The notes: a model not told the origin generated them from the letters alone. DNA of 64,000 nt from Bradyrhizobium sp. CCBAU 051011 (GCF_009930815.1 NZ_CP022222.1:8970501-9034500), one strand, 5' to 3'; counted from the stretch's first letter, positions 1 to 9,341 are shown. Made by a program: numbers and translations.

Positions 1-13
1 CCGGATCGCCAGC

Positions 14-289
14 ATGCAGTATTTCGTCGTGATGATCGACTACGGCCGGCGCGGCCGCGAGGCCATCGTCGATCCGGAAATTACCAGGCGCGAGGTCATT
101 TCCCGGGTCGCATCGGGTGAGTACAGGAATATCAGCTTCATTCATGAAATCGCTGATTGCTCGGTCGAGGATATCACTGCCGAGATTCTCAGCGAGGCGT
201 CCCTGCCCGACATCGCTACGACCGGCGCCGATCTTCAAGCCAGCCATTTCGATCATCTCCGCGACTTGCGCAAGCATGAGCGCGCGTGA
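14..289 (+). CDS. Small conserved-type hypothetical protein
   Basis: A 91-residue protein beginning MQYFVVMIDYGRRG. It has a short beta-strand-like N-terminus, then an acidic, helix-rich remainder. No signal peptide, membrane segment or metal-binding motif is visible. The ATG lies 13 bases from the window edge, so the ribosome-binding site and upstream neighbours cannot be judged. I do not recognise a family with a known role. Codon use looks normal for the window, which supports a real gene. Function is unknown. Confidence 0.6.
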   Translation: MQYFVVMIDYGRRGREAIVDPEITRREVISRVASGEYRNISFIHEIADCSVEDITAEILSEASLPDIATTGADLQASHFDHLRDLRKHERA

Positions 290-446
290 GCTTCGCTATT
301 CCGTCAAAACATTGTGATCGATTGAGCCGCTTCAATCACCGACGGTTTGCTTAAATATTCTTCACGCAAAGTCTATTCCGACGGTGCGGACAGTCGCGCT
401 ATTGTCGTGATTCGATTCCTCCGACTTGCAAAGTTCTTGATTCACA
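290..446. other. Short intergenic spacer upstream of opgC-like gene
   Basis: This 157-bp spacer holds no convincing open frame. It is relatively AT-rich around 345-365 and presumably carries the promoter of the OpgC-like gene, but I cannot pick -35/-10 boxes with confidence. Confidence 0.4.
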
Positions 447-1634
447 ATGTCTCCGTCAATGAAGACTGAGCTCGCTGCGCGCGACGGCGATCTCCGACTC
501 TGTCTGCTGCTTGGTATCGCGGCCTGGTTTCTCTTTCTGGATCACGTTCCCCATAATGCGGTCAGCCTGCTGACCATGCGCAATTTCGGCTTCAGCGGCG
601 CGACCGATCTATTCGTGTTCGTCGGCGGCTATACTGCCGCAGTTCTCTATGGAAGGATGATGCTGGAGCGCAGCTTCGTCGTGACGGCTACCCGCATCTT
701 CAAGCGGCTGTGGCAGCTCTATGCCGCCTATATCGTCCTGTTCGTGATCTATATCGATCTGATCGGATATGTCGCGCGCAAGTCCCGGGCATCCGAGCTC
801 ATTGGCGATTTCAACGTCACGGGAATCGTCGACCATACGATCCGGACGCTGATTCACGGCCTGCTGCTTCAGGCCAAACCGCTCAACCTCGATGTGCTGC
901 AACTGTTCATCGTGCTGATGGCGATCTTCCCGCTCGTTCTGTTCGGCATGGTCCGCCGGCCACACGTTACGATGGCGGGGTCGATCGGCCTCTACGTCGC
1001 AGCCCGCCAGTTCGACTGGAATCTGTCTTCGTTTCCGGATGGCAAGTGGTATCTTAACCCGTTCTGCTGGCAACTCCTGTTTGTGCTCGGCGCCTGGTTT
1101 GCCCTGAGCGGCGCGAATCAAATGCGCACCCTGCGTACGCTTCAGGAGCTTGCGATCCTGCGAACCGCTGCGTGGCTGTACCTGCTCTTTGCGTTAGTGG
1201 TAACGGTGACGGCCAAATTTCCCCAGGCCGGCATTGTCCCGGACCTGCTGCGCGAGGTCCTTTTATCGAAGGATAAGGAAACTCTCGCCCTGCACAGGGT
1301 GCTCCACTTCCTCGCGCTGGCTTTTCTCTTTGCCTACATCGTGCCGCGGGACTGGTCCGGATTCCGATATCCGGCGTTGCAGCCGATCATCACATGCGGC
1401 CAGGAATGGCTAGCGGTGTTTTGCGCCGGTGTGTTTCTTTCGTTTGCCGGGCACCTCGTCCTGATCACGGGCCCGGACTCGCTCGTCATGCACGTCCTGG
1501 TGAGCTTCGCCGGGATTTCGATCATGACGGGCGTGGCCTACTATGTGTCGTGGTCCAGACGACAGGACCAAAAGCCGGCATTTCGAGCTCAGGCAATGAC
1601 GCGACTATCGGAGGAAGGCCGGTTCGCGAAGTAA
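447..1634 (+). CDS. opgC: OpgC-family membrane acyltransferase (periplasmic glucan modification)
   Basis: A 395-residue polytopic membrane protein with roughly ten hydrophobic segments and the OpgC signature near the N-terminus: a first helix ending LFLDHVPHN, then NFGFSGATDLFVFVGGYTAA. Known OpgC proteins add succinyl groups to osmoregulated periplasmic glucans in alphaproteobacteria. The topology and the conserved His/Asp-rich first segment fit that family. It stands alone on the plus strand and converges on a family 3 glycoside hydrolase 32 bp downstream. The ATG at 447 is chosen because the family begins just before the first helix. The transferred acyl group cannot be read from the sequence, so the symbol is a family-level assignment. 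Confidence 0.8.
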   Translation: MSPSMKTELAARDGDLRLCLLLGIAAWFLFLDHVPHNAVSLLTMRNFGFSGATDLFVFVGGYTAAVLYGRMMLERSFVVTATRIFKRLWQLYAAYIVLFVIYIDLIGYVARKSRASELIGDFNVTGIVDHTIRTLIHGLLLQAKPLNLDVLQLFIVLMAIFPLVLFGMVRRPHVTMAGSIGLYVAARQFDWNLSSFPDGKWYLNPFCWQLLFVLGAWFALSGANQMRTLRTLQELAILRTAAWLYLLFALVVTVTAKFPQAGIVPDLLREVLLSKDKETLALHRVLHFLALAFLFAYIVPRDWSGFRYPALQPIITCGQEWLAVFCAGVFLSFAGHLVLITGPDSLVMHVLVSFAGISIMTGVAYYVSWSRRQDQKPAFRAQAMTRLSEEGRFAK

Positions 1635-1666
1635 CTCGCGCCGGCTTGCTTCTGCCCTCCCGGCCC

Positions 1667-2827
1667 TCAATCCACCGGGAATGCCGCCTTCAACCGCGTC
1701 TCACTATCGCGCAGCATGGCTGCATCGAGCCTTCCCTCGGCCGACGCCGCCATGGCGCAGGTGAAGATACGATAGAACTGCGTCCCGTCGAATGCGACCA
1801 GCAAGAGATCGACACCCGCGTTAAGCGCCTCGACCACCGCCATGCAGACATTGCTTTGATAGATCGCTCCCATCACGAGGTCGTCGGTTATGACGACGCC
1901 TTGATGGTTCCATTTCTTGCGAATAATGCCGTCGACGACCCGCTTGGAATGCGACGCCGCACGGTCCGGATCGACTGAGGTCAGCCTGACATGCCCGATC
2001 ATCAGTTGCGCTTTCGAGGTGGCCAGCACCCTCCTGAACGGGATCCAGTCCGAAGCCTCGAGTTCGTCGAGAGGCGTATCTAGGTCGGCGCTGAAATGAT
2101 GGGTATCGGCTCGTACGCGGCCAAGCCCCGGAAAATGCTTGACCGTCGCTCCAACCCCGGACGCCTCGAGACCGCTCACATAGGCTTGCGCGATATTGGC
2201 GACGATCGCCGGATCGTCGGAAATCGCGCGTCGGCCGATCAGCGTGTTGAAGTCTAATCGGTTGCGCTTCGGTTCGGGCCGCAAATCCAGCACCGGTGCG
2301 AAGTTGAGGTTGACGCCGAGCGCCGCCAGCTCCTGCCCGTGAATACGCCCGAACGCCTCCGCCTTCTCCGCGCGAACTTCCGGCGTCAGGTCCGCAAGCG
2401 TCGATAGCGCCGGCAACCTGGTCAGGGGCGGCGCCAGATGCGATACGATGCCGCCTTCCTGGTCGGCCGCGACGATCAGGGGCGGCAGGCTGGCAGCACG
2501 CCGCTTCTCTTGCAGCGCCGAGATCTCTTCTTTCAGCCGCGCCGCCGTAGATCCCATGACGTTGCGCCTGCTGACGTAGACGCCGGCGATCAGCCCCTTC
2601 TCGGCAAGTAACGCCACCTCGGGAAATGACGAGTATCCAACGATAAAATGCCGCCCAAGGCTTCTCGTCTGCCCGGCATCGGATTGCAGAACGCGCTGCT
2701 TGCTCCATTCAAACGAAGCATGCGCGCCGAGCATCGACGGCGATGGAAGGCACCACAGCAGAATGAGCGCCTTCCCCGCGACGCCCCTCCTCCAGTAACC
2801 GCTGCGGATAAGGATGAGAGCAACCAC
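1667..2827 (-). CDS. Glycoside hydrolase family 3 protein (NagZ-like)
   Basis: Residues from about 60 onward match the family 3 N-terminal barrel: AADQEGGIVSHL, GVNLNFAPVLDL, the diagnostic KHFPGLGRVRADTHH and VVITDDLVMGAI. The protein probably hydrolyses beta-N-acetylglucosaminides, for example in peptidoglycan turnover, as NagZ-type enzymes do. Hydrophobic stretches before residue 35 suggest membrane anchoring. The start is unresolved. The listed GTG at 2827 falls in the middle of a reading frame that stays open to a stop at 3020-3022. That extra stretch encodes another membrane-like helix (LILLWFAGAVVVFAAA) but has no ATG, GTG or TTG. An ATG at 3011 lies in the neighbouring frame, so a frameshift close to 2990 is possible. 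Confidence 0.8.
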   Translation of the reverse strand: MVALILIRSGYWRRGVAGKALILLWCLPSPSMLGAHASFEWSKQRVLQSDAGQTRSLGRHFIVGYSSFPEVALLAEKGLIAGVYVSRRNVMGSTAARLKEEISALQEKRRAASLPPLIVAADQEGGIVSHLAPPLTRLPALSTLADLTPEVRAEKAEAFGRIHGQELAALGVNLNFAPVLDLRPEPKRNRLDFNTLIGRRAISDDPAIVANIAQAYVSGLEASGVGATVKHFPGLGRVRADTHHFSADLDTPLDELEASDWIPFRRVLATSKAQLMIGHVRLTSVDPDRAASHSKRVVDGIIRKKWNHQGVVITDDLVMGAIYQSNVCMAVVEALNAGVDLLLVAFDGTQFYRIFTCAMAASAEGRLDAAMLRDSETRLKAAFPVD

Positions 2828-3262
2828 GACACTCGCCGTGGCCAGAACGATATTTCCGGGTCCCCGCAGCGAAACCAGATAGGGATCGTTCTTGTTGGCT
2901 GCAGCGAAAACGACGACGGCTCCGGCGAACCAGAGCAGGATGAGGCCGATACGTTTGAGAATTTTCTTGAGAATGGATGGCAGCTTGCGCGAGAAGGTCG
3001 AAGGAGACCATTGCCCGTATCAAACTTGTCTCGCCGACGCGAGCGCATAACCGTGCCTGCACGGAAACTGCAAAAAAATCCTGAACTCTTGCAGAAGGCG
3101 CTCCAAGCAATTGCACAACAGCGCCGGATAGTTCGTCCTGCAAACGGGGGCGATCATCGAATGCCTGTTCCGACAAGACTAGCGAACGACGGCTGGTGGT
3201 TATGCGAGCGTCCCGCGCCCGCACCGGTTTGCAATTTTCCCATCCAGGCAGGTAGCGCAATA

Positions 3263-4753
3263 ATGACTGATTTCACCACGCCGGCATCCAATGCTAGCTC
3301 GGTTCAGGAAGGCACCCTTCCCATCAAAGCAGCAATTGTTCTCGCGCTGGCTGCGCTGGCCGACTGGCTGTTCTACGGGCACGGCATTGGAATATCGGCC
3401 GCTATCTTTGCGGTCGCCGTAGCCTGCGGCTCGCTGCTCGCCAACCTCGCAACTCTGAACCGAAAGCAGGTGCTGCTGGCCGGCGCCCTCCTGCTGGCCG
3501 CCCTTGTCCCCGCCATCGAGGAATTCAATGTTGCGTCTCTGACGTTCATGGTACTGGCCCTCGGCATAGGCCTGCTGCTGACGACAAATCGCGACCGATC
3601 TCGTCTCGGCGAGCGAACAGCAGCGTTATGCGAGCTTTATCTGGTCGGCCCGTTCAGATTTTTCCGCGATGCCATCGCTGCGTTCAATCTGCCGGCACTG
3701 AAAACCGGCTTTGCCGTGTGGTTCATTCCCATAGTTTTCAGTGGCATCTTCGTGTTTCTGCTGGTGTCGGCCAATCCACTGCTCGAGAAGTGGATTAGCC
3801 TACTGAACCCCGGTAACACAGCTTCGTATCTGAGCCTCGGGCGCATACTGTTCTGGACTGCGGCGCTGTCGATCGTATGGCCCTTTATCCACGTCCGGTG
3901 GAGCGGCAAGCGGGAGATGCCGGCAGCTTTAGCTGAAGCGGCAGCCCTGGCGCAGGGGATACCATCGGGTCAAAGCGGCTTCTTCGGTATTGCGACGATC
4001 CTGCGCTCGCTGATCCTGTTCAACTTGCTGTTCGCCGTTCAGACTATCCTCGACGCGATCTATCTTTGGGGTCACGTGGCCCTACCTTCCGATATCAGCT
4101 ACGCTTCATATGCGCATCGAGGCGCTTATCCGCTCATTGTCACGGCGCTTTTGGCGGCCGGCTTCGTCCTGGTCGCCATGAGGCCCGGTGGGCCGGCCGA
4201 GCAATCGAAAGTGATCCGGCCGCTGGTCTACCTTTGGGTGGCGCAAAACGTGCTGCTGGTGATGTCGTCGATCCTGCGCCTCGACCTCTACGTTCAAATC
4301 TATCTGCTGACCTGGTGGCGTGTCGCCGCTTTCATCTGGATGATCCTCGTCGCCATGGGCCTCGTCCTCATCGTCGCCCGCATCGTTTTGAACCGTTCGA
4401 ATGATTGGCTGATCCGCGCCAATCTCATCACCTTGACGGCAACGCTCTACATCTGCTCCCTGATGAACTTTGCCGCTGTCATCGCTGACTACAATGTCAG
4501 CCATAGCCGCGAAGCCGGTGGCAAGGGAGTTTGGATCGATATGAACTATCTGTTGTCCCTCGGGCCGCAGGCGCTGCCGGCCGTCGACCGGGCCATTGCC
4601 CTTCGTGGCTTCGATCCGACCCTTGTTTCCCGTCGTGGTTGCCTTGTAGAACAGCACAAGAACGAAACGGCTTCCTGGCGTTCCTGGGGTCTTCGGAACT
4701 GGCGCCTCCAGCGCGCCCTGGATGCCCAACCAAAGAGTTTGACCACAGGCTAG
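3263..4753 (+). CDS. Polytopic membrane protein, DUF4153/DUF4173-like
   Basis: A 496-residue integral membrane protein with about twelve hydrophobic helices and a conserved central stretch (ELYLVGPFRFFRDA) typical of DUF4153/DUF4173 proteins. The frame is open upstream to 2648, but that part is antisense to the hydrolase gene and looks like read-through. The ATG at 3263 follows an AGGTAG element and begins MTDFTTPASN just before the first helix. A response regulator and a histidine kinase follow within 35 bp, suggesting one transcript and perhaps a sensing or envelope role. Biochemical function is unknown for the family. Confidence 0.8.
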   Translation: MTDFTTPASNASSVQEGTLPIKAAIVLALAALADWLFYGHGIGISAAIFAVAVACGSLLANLATLNRKQVLLAGALLLAALVPAIEEFNVASLTFMVLALGIGLLLTTNRDRSRLGERTAALCELYLVGPFRFFRDAIAAFNLPALKTGFAVWFIPIVFSGIFVFLLVSANPLLEKWISLLNPGNTASYLSLGRILFWTAALSIVWPFIHVRWSGKREMPAALAEAAALAQGIPSGQSGFFGIATILRSLILFNLLFAVQTILDAIYLWGHVALPSDISYASYAHRGAYPLIVTALLAAGFVLVAMRPGGPAEQSKVIRPLVYLWVAQNVLLVMSSILRLDLYVQIYLLTWWRVAAFIWMILVAMGLVLIVARIVLNRSNDWLIRANLITLTATLYICSLMNFAAVIADYNVSHSREAGGKGVWIDMNYLLSLGPQALPAVDRAIALRGFDPTLVSRRGCLVEQHKNETASWRSWGLRNWRLQRALDAQPKSLTTG

Positions 4754-4787
4754 TTCGACTGCAGGCCGATTGCGCCGGGAGAGACGT

Positions 4788-5492
4788 TTGACGCACCGCA
4801 TTCTCATCGTTGACGACGACCTTCACATCCGCGAGGTCATCCGTGTCGCACTGAAGAAGGCAGGAATGGTCATCTTCGAGGCGCGCGACGGCAAGGAAGC
4901 GTTGACCCGCTTTGCCGCCGACAAGCCGGATCTGATCATTCTGGATATCGGCATGCCGGAATTCGACGGCCTGGACGTCTGCCGGGAAATTCGAAGATCC
5001 TCTGATGTGCCGATCCTGTTCCTCTCCGCACGCGACGACGAGATCGACCGCGTACTGGGCCTCGAGATCGGCGGCGACGATTATGTCACCAAGCCCTTCA
5101 GCCCGCGCGAGCTCGTCGCCCGCGTAAACGTCATCCTGCGCCGCATCGCTTCGCGCGGGCAGGATGCGAAAGCGTCTCAAGCCGCATTGTCGCAAGGCAG
5201 GCTGTCGGTCGATCCCGAACAGCATGTCGCCGAGTTTGCAGGCACCCCGCTTCGGCTGACTGCCATCGAATTCGGAATCTTGAGGGCATTCCTGACGCGG
5301 CCGACGCTCGTCTTCAGCCGCGAGCAGATCATGAGCGCGGCCTATCAGCTCAACATCCAGGTGTCGGATCGCACCATCGACAGCCACATCCGCAATATCC
5401 GCGCCAAGCTGTCGGCCGTGAATTGCGACAATGTCATCGAAACCATTCACGGCGTCGGCTTCAAGCTCGGACGATGCGAGCCGCAGGCATGA
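4788..5492 (+). CDS. OmpR/PhoB-family response regulator
   Basis: A 234-residue two-component response regulator. The receiver domain (about residues 3-115) shows the acidic pair near residue 10, phospho-acceptor Asp53 in LIILDIGMPEFDG, a switch Ser at 80, and Lys102 in VTKPFSPREL. A winged-helix DNA-binding domain follows, ending in TIDSHIRNIRAKL and GVGFKL. The TTG at 4788 is preferred because GGGAGAG lies five bases upstream and the product then begins MTHRILIVDDD; an in-frame TTG at 4770 would add six residues. Its stop overlaps the kinase ATG by four bases, so the two are translationally coupled. Target genes are not evident. Confidence 0.93.
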   Translation: MTHRILIVDDDLHIREVIRVALKKAGMVIFEARDGKEALTRFAADKPDLIILDIGMPEFDGLDVCREIRRSSDVPILFLSARDDEIDRVLGLEIGGDDYVTKPFSPRELVARVNVILRRIASRGQDAKASQAALSQGRLSVDPEQHVAEFAGTPLRLTAIEFGILRAFLTRPTLVFSREQIMSAAYQLNIQVSDRTIDSHIRNIRAKLSAVNCDNVIETIHGVGFKLGRCEPQA

Positions 5493-7081
5493 CATCCCGC
5501 GCACGCGAGAAATGGCGACCGTCATTGGGACTGGTCATTTTCGCCATGCTCGCCTCCGTGGCGATGCTGCCGTTGGTCGGACTATTTTTCTTCCGCCTCT
5601 ACGACAACCAGCTCATCCATCAAACCCAGGCCGAGCTGATCGCCCAAAGCCGCGTGCTGGCCGCCGTCTATGCGCGCGAGGTGGAAGCAAGGCTCGCGGC
5701 CGGAGCAACGCTCGGCGCTGAAATTCCGCCCGAGGCGCGCCCTGATCGGGAGGATCAGCTAACGCCGATCCGCCCCGCGCTCGACCTCGCCGCTGGCCGC
5801 GATCTGCTCCGGCGGCGGCCGAATGCCCTTCCGGCAAACGCACCCGCGTCGCCTGCCTATGTCGAGATCGGCACGCGGCTGATGCCGATCATCCTGGAAA
5901 CGCAGAAGGTCACGCTGGCCGGCTTCCGCATCCTCGATCCCCGCGGTGTCGTGATAGCCGGCCGCGACGAGGTCGGCCAATCCCTCGCCCATATCGAGGA
6001 AGTAGCGACGGCGCTACGGGGACAATACCGGGCAGCCTTGCGAATTCGCAAACCCGACAAGCCTCCGCCTCCGATCTACTCGATCAGCCGCGGCGTCGGC
6101 GTGCATGTGTTTTCGGCGATGCCCGTCATCGTCAACAACCGCGTGGCAGGTGTCGTCTATACGTCGAGAACGCCGAGCAACATCTTCGACCACTTCTATC
6201 AGGAGCGCCGCAAGTTCATTCTGGCAGGCCTTACGGTCGTGCTGGCGACCATCGTCATCGGCCTGATTTTCTCCCGAACCATCACCCGCCCGATGCGCGA
6301 GCTCGTCGATCGCGCCAAGCGGATCGGCCGCGGCGATCGCGATGCATTCCAGCCGCTCGCCCATTACGGCACACGCGAGTTCGCCCAATTGTCCGACAGC
6401 TTTCTGGACATGGCCGAGCAATTGTCGCGGCGGTCGGACTACATCGCAACGTTTTCGTCGCACCTTACCCACGAGTTGAAGTCACCGCTGACGTCGATCA
6501 AGGGCGCCGCCGAACTCCTGCTCGATTCTCTGCAAAGCAAATCTGACACCCTGACACGGATGGAGCAGAAGAACTTCATATCGAACATTCTGGGTGACAC
6601 CGGGCGTCTGGAAGCGATGACCCAACGCTTACGCGAACTGGCGCGCGCTGAGGCCGCGCCGCAGAACGAGCAAACCGAATTGTCGACGGTGGTCAGCGGG
6701 TTGAAGAGCCGGTTCCCGACGCGGGCGATCGAGGCAGCGGGCGACCTTGAGCGTTCGATCGGCATGTCCAGCGAAAAAGCTCTGATCGTGTTGTCGCACC
6801 TGACCGACAACGCGATCCGTCACAACGCGAAGAGCGTGCGGCTCGAAGCCGCTGCGGAAGAAGCCTCCATCAAGGTGACCGTCAGCAATGACGGCGACCC
6901 AATATCCGAGGCGAACCGGGAGAAGATCTTCGACGCCTTCTTCACCACGCGCCGCGACACCGGCGGCACGGGAATGGGGCTCTCGATCGTCCAGGCCATC
7001 ATGACCAGCCACGGCGGATCGATCCGGCTTTTACCGTCCAACCACGGCGTTACGTTCGAGCTGCAGTTTCCGGCTGTCTAG
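5489..7081 (+). CDS. Membrane sensor histidine kinase
   Basis: A 530-residue kinase. One N-terminal helix (about 12-38) and a second near 240-262 enclose a periplasmic sensor domain of about 200 residues. A HAMP linker (RTITRPMRELVDRAKRIGRG) follows, then the dimerisation H-box with His328 in THELKSPLTS, and an ATPase domain with the N-box (LTDNAIRHN) and G-boxes (TGGTGMGLSIV). It autophosphorylates and passes phosphate to the upstream regulator, whose stop overlaps its ATG (ATGA). An alternative upstream start would extend into the regulator and is rejected. The sensed signal is unknown. The preceding membrane protein in the same unit may be an accessory. Confidence 0.93.
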   Translation: MTSRAREKWRPSLGLVIFAMLASVAMLPLVGLFFFRLYDNQLIHQTQAELIAQSRVLAAVYAREVEARLAAGATLGAEIPPEARPDREDQLTPIRPALDLAAGRDLLRRRPNALPANAPASPAYVEIGTRLMPIILETQKVTLAGFRILDPRGVVIAGRDEVGQSLAHIEEVATALRGQYRAALRIRKPDKPPPPIYSISRGVGVHVFSAMPVIVNNRVAGVVYTSRTPSNIFDHFYQERRKFILAGLTVVLATIVIGLIFSRTITRPMRELVDRAKRIGRGDRDAFQPLAHYGTREFAQLSDSFLDMAEQLSRRSDYIATFSSHLTHELKSPLTSIKGAAELLLDSLQSKSDTLTRMEQKNFISNILGDTGRLEAMTQRLRELARAEAAPQNEQTELSTVVSGLKSRFPTRAIEAAGDLERSIGMSSEKALIVLSHLTDNAIRHNAKSVRLEAAAEEASIKVTVSNDGDPISEANREKIFDAFFTTRRDTGGTGMGLSIVQAIMTSHGGSIRLLPSNHGVTFELQFPAV

Positions 7082-7089
7082 CGCGCTGC

Positions 7090-8322
7090 TCAAACCCGCT
7101 CGATAATGATCGCCGGCGCCATGCCGCCGGCGGCGCACATCGTCACCAGCCCGCGCTTGAGATCGCGCCGCTCCAGTTCGTCGAGCACGGTACCGATCAG
7201 GATCGAGCCCGTCGCACCGATGGGATGGCCGAGCGCGATCGAGCCGCCATTGACGTTGACCTTCTCGCGGTCGAGCTTGAGGTGCCGAATGAACTTTTCG
7301 GCGACGACGGCAAAGGCTTCGTTGATCTCGAACAGGTCGATATCGTCGAGCGTGAGGCCTGCCTTGGCCAATACCTTGCGGGCGGCGGGCACCGGCGCGT
7401 TCAGCATCAGGGTCGGGGAATCTCCCATATTCGCCATCGCGACGACGCGGGCACGCGGCTTCAGGCCGTGAGCCTTTGCGTAGCTCGGCGACGCCAACAG
7501 GATGGCCGCCGAGCCGTCAACGACGCCGGAGGAATTGCCGGCATGATGCACAAAGTTGATGTCGAGATCGGGATATTTATCCAGGATAAGCTTGCGGTAG
7601 GTCGTGCCCTTGTCGTCGAGCGGATAGTCCGCCACCGCCGGAAAGGCAGGCTTCAACCCGGCCAGCCCCTCGAGCGTGGTTTGCGGCCGCGGATATTCTT
7701 CACGATCGAGCGCCAGGCTGCCGTCTTCGCGGTAGACCGGCACGAGGCTCTTGTCGAAATGACCGCCCTTGATCGCAGCAGCCGCCCGCTTCTGGCTTTC
7801 GAGACCTAGCTCATCGACGTCCTGTCGCGTGATACCCTCCAGCGTCGCCACCGCGTCTGCGCAGACGCCCTGATGCGACTGCGGATGCCGGGCGCGCAGA
7901 CGAAGATTGCCGTTATCCATCATGAACGGGCCCTCGCCGCGGCGGCCTTCCATTGACATCATTTCGGTGCCGCCGGCGATCACGAGATCCTCCGAGCCCG
8001 ACATGATCGAGTTCGCCGCCATGTTGACGCTGGTGATGCCGGAGCCGCAGAACCGGTCCAGGGTCACCGCGCTGGCGCGGACGTCATAGCCGGCATCAAG
8101 CGCCGACATCCGGCCGAGATCGCCGCTCTGCTGGCCGCGCTGCGAGCTGGTACCCCAGACGATGTCGTCGACATCGGCGGTATTGATCCCGGTGCGATCG
8201 GCTAGCGCGCGCAACACTGTGGCGCCAAGCTGCTGCGGATGAATGCCCGAGAGGGCGCCCTTGCCGGCTTTGCCAATGCCTCGCGGCGTCCTGCATGCGT
8301 CAATGATCAGCGCGTCAACCAT
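7090..8322 (-). CDS. Acetyl-CoA acetyltransferase (thiolase)
   Basis: A 410-residue thiolase with the full catalytic set: nucleophile Cys92 in DRFCGSGITS, the His of GSIALGHPIGATGS and the C-terminal Cys of LVTMCAAGGMAP. It either condenses two acetyl-CoA or, more likely here, cleaves a 3-ketoacyl-CoA to acetyl-CoA plus a shortened acyl-CoA. The ATG at 8322 follows AAGGAAA by a few bases and gives the usual MVDALIIDACRTPRG start; the frame runs open 19 codons further but without family similarity. It lies 154 bp downstream of the CoA-ester lyase, separated by an inverted repeat, so it may belong to the same operon or have its own control. It converges on the histidine kinase gene. Confidence 0.93.
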   Translation of the reverse strand: MVDALIIDACRTPRGIGKAGKGALSGIHPQQLGATVLRALADRTGINTADVDDIVWGTSSQRGQQSGDLGRMSALDAGYDVRASAVTLDRFCGSGITSVNMAANSIMSGSEDLVIAGGTEMMSMEGRRGEGPFMMDNGNLRLRARHPQSHQGVCADAVATLEGITRQDVDELGLESQKRAAAAIKGGHFDKSLVPVYREDGSLALDREEYPRPQTTLEGLAGLKPAFPAVADYPLDDKGTTYRKLILDKYPDLDINFVHHAGNSSGVVDGSAAILLASPSYAKAHGLKPRARVVAMANMGDSPTLMLNAPVPAARKVLAKAGLTLDDIDLFEINEAFAVVAEKFIRHLKLDREKVNVNGGSIALGHPIGATGSILIGTVLDELERRDLKRGLVTMCAAGGMAPAIIIERV

Positions 8323-8395
8323 GGTGTTTTCCTTTTTGTTGCTTTGCTGCATTTGCCGCCGATCAAACTGCAAAGTCAATGTGGTCAGCGAATTC

Positions 8396-8471
8396 GTAGC
8401 CGGGATGAGCGAAGCGATATCCGGGACCTATCTAACGTCCTCCCGGATGTCGCTGCACTCATCCGGGCTAC
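8396..8471. repeat. Palindromic REP-like intergenic repeat
   Basis: Two arms of 31 bases (8396-8426 and 8441-8471) are near-perfect inverted repeats around a 14-base loop. Each arm carries GTAGCC.GGATGAG and ATCCGGGA. They sit in the spacer between two same-strand operon genes. The layout resembles dispersed palindromic repeats in rhizobial genomes. It could form a hairpin that attenuates transcription or protects the upstream mRNA; that is inference. Confidence 0.7.
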
Positions 8472-8476
8472 ATCCA

Positions 8477-9337
8477 TCATTTCCGTTCTCGCAGCGCCAG
8501 AATTTTCTCCGCGGCACGCAGATGCGGCTTGTCGATCATCTTGCCGTCGATCTTCACAACGCCCGAGGTCGGGTTGTCGTTGAACGCTTTGACGACCTTC
8601 TCCGACCAGGCGATTTCCTCGTCCGTCGGCATGAAGGCGGCATTGACGACGTCGACATGCCTGGGATGGATCACCGCCTTGGCAAGGAACCCGTCCTGCC
8701 GCGCAGCGATCGACTCTTCCCGCAGCGCGTCGAGGTCGTTGATATCGGTCGCGATGGTGTCGATGGCAACAACGCCGGCCGCGGCCGCACTGATCAGGCA
8801 GAGGTCGCGCGCTAGCAGGAATGGTCCGTGAAAGCGGCCGGCGGTCCGGTTTCGCGACGCGCCGAGCGAGGCCGCAAGATCCTCGGCGCCCCACATCATG
8901 CCCCACAGCCGCGGGCTCATGTTTTCGAAATCGAGCAGCTTGAGGACTGCCCTCGCCGTTTCCGTCGCTACGGTGACGATTCGCGTCGTGCCATGTTCGA
9001 TCCCGGCCGTCGCCTCGAAAGCGTCTAGATAGAGCGAAAGCCGATTGACGTCGGCAGCTCCAGCGCATTTCGGCAGCACGATGCCGTCAGGCCGGCCCGG
9101 CATGACGGCCGCGAGATCGCCAAGCGTCATCCCGGTATCGAGCGCGTTGACGCGGACGTACATCTTCTGGTCCGGCTTCCGCGCGTCGAGCATTTCGCGC
9201 ACCGTCCGCCGCGCACCGACCTTCTCTTCCGGCGCAATCGAATCCTCGAGATCGAGGATCAGCCCGTCGGCTGCGGTCTTCTTCGCGCTTTCAAACTTGC
9301 GCTGACTGTCGCCGGGAACGAAAAGAAAAGAGCGCAT
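8477..9337 (-). CDS. HpcH/HpaI (CitE-like) CoA-ester lyase
   Basis: A 286-residue member of the citrate lyase beta / malyl-CoA lyase family. Visible signatures are MRSFLFVPGDSQRKFESA, LILDLEDSIAPEEK, RVNALDTG, IVLPKC, the acidic TETA motif and MWGAEDLAASLG. Such enzymes split a hydroxyacyl-CoA (malyl-, citramalyl- or beta-methylmalyl-CoA) into a 2-oxoacid or glyoxylate and a short acyl-CoA, using Mg2+ held by the conserved Glu/Asp. It sits four bases downstream of the MaoC-type hydratase gene and in one unit with a CaiB transferase. That trio is the layout used for C5 dicarboxylates such as itaconate or mesaconate. The exact substrate is not determinable. Confidence 0.88.
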   Translation of the reverse strand: MRSFLFVPGDSQRKFESAKKTAADGLILDLEDSIAPEEKVGARRTVREMLDARKPDQKMYVRVNALDTGMTLGDLAAVMPGRPDGIVLPKCAGAADVNRLSLYLDAFEATAGIEHGTTRIVTVATETARAVLKLLDFENMSPRLWGMMWGAEDLAASLGASRNRTAGRFHGPFLLARDLCLISAAAAGVVAIDTIATDINDLDALREESIAARQDGFLAKAVIHPRHVDVVNAAFMPTDEEIAWSEKVVKAFNDNPTSGVVKIDGKMIDKPHLRAAEKILALRERK

Positions 9338-9341
9338 GCGC

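Noticed and set aside
2648..3262. Long in-frame upstream extension of the DUF4153/DUF4173-like gene
   Set aside because: It is antisense to the glycoside hydrolase and has no domain character; the ATG at 3263 has a ribosome site and fits the family.
4497..5525. 342-codon minus-strand frame opposite the membrane protein and response regulator
   Set aside because: Shadow of real genes in GC-rich DNA; no family match and wrong codon pattern.
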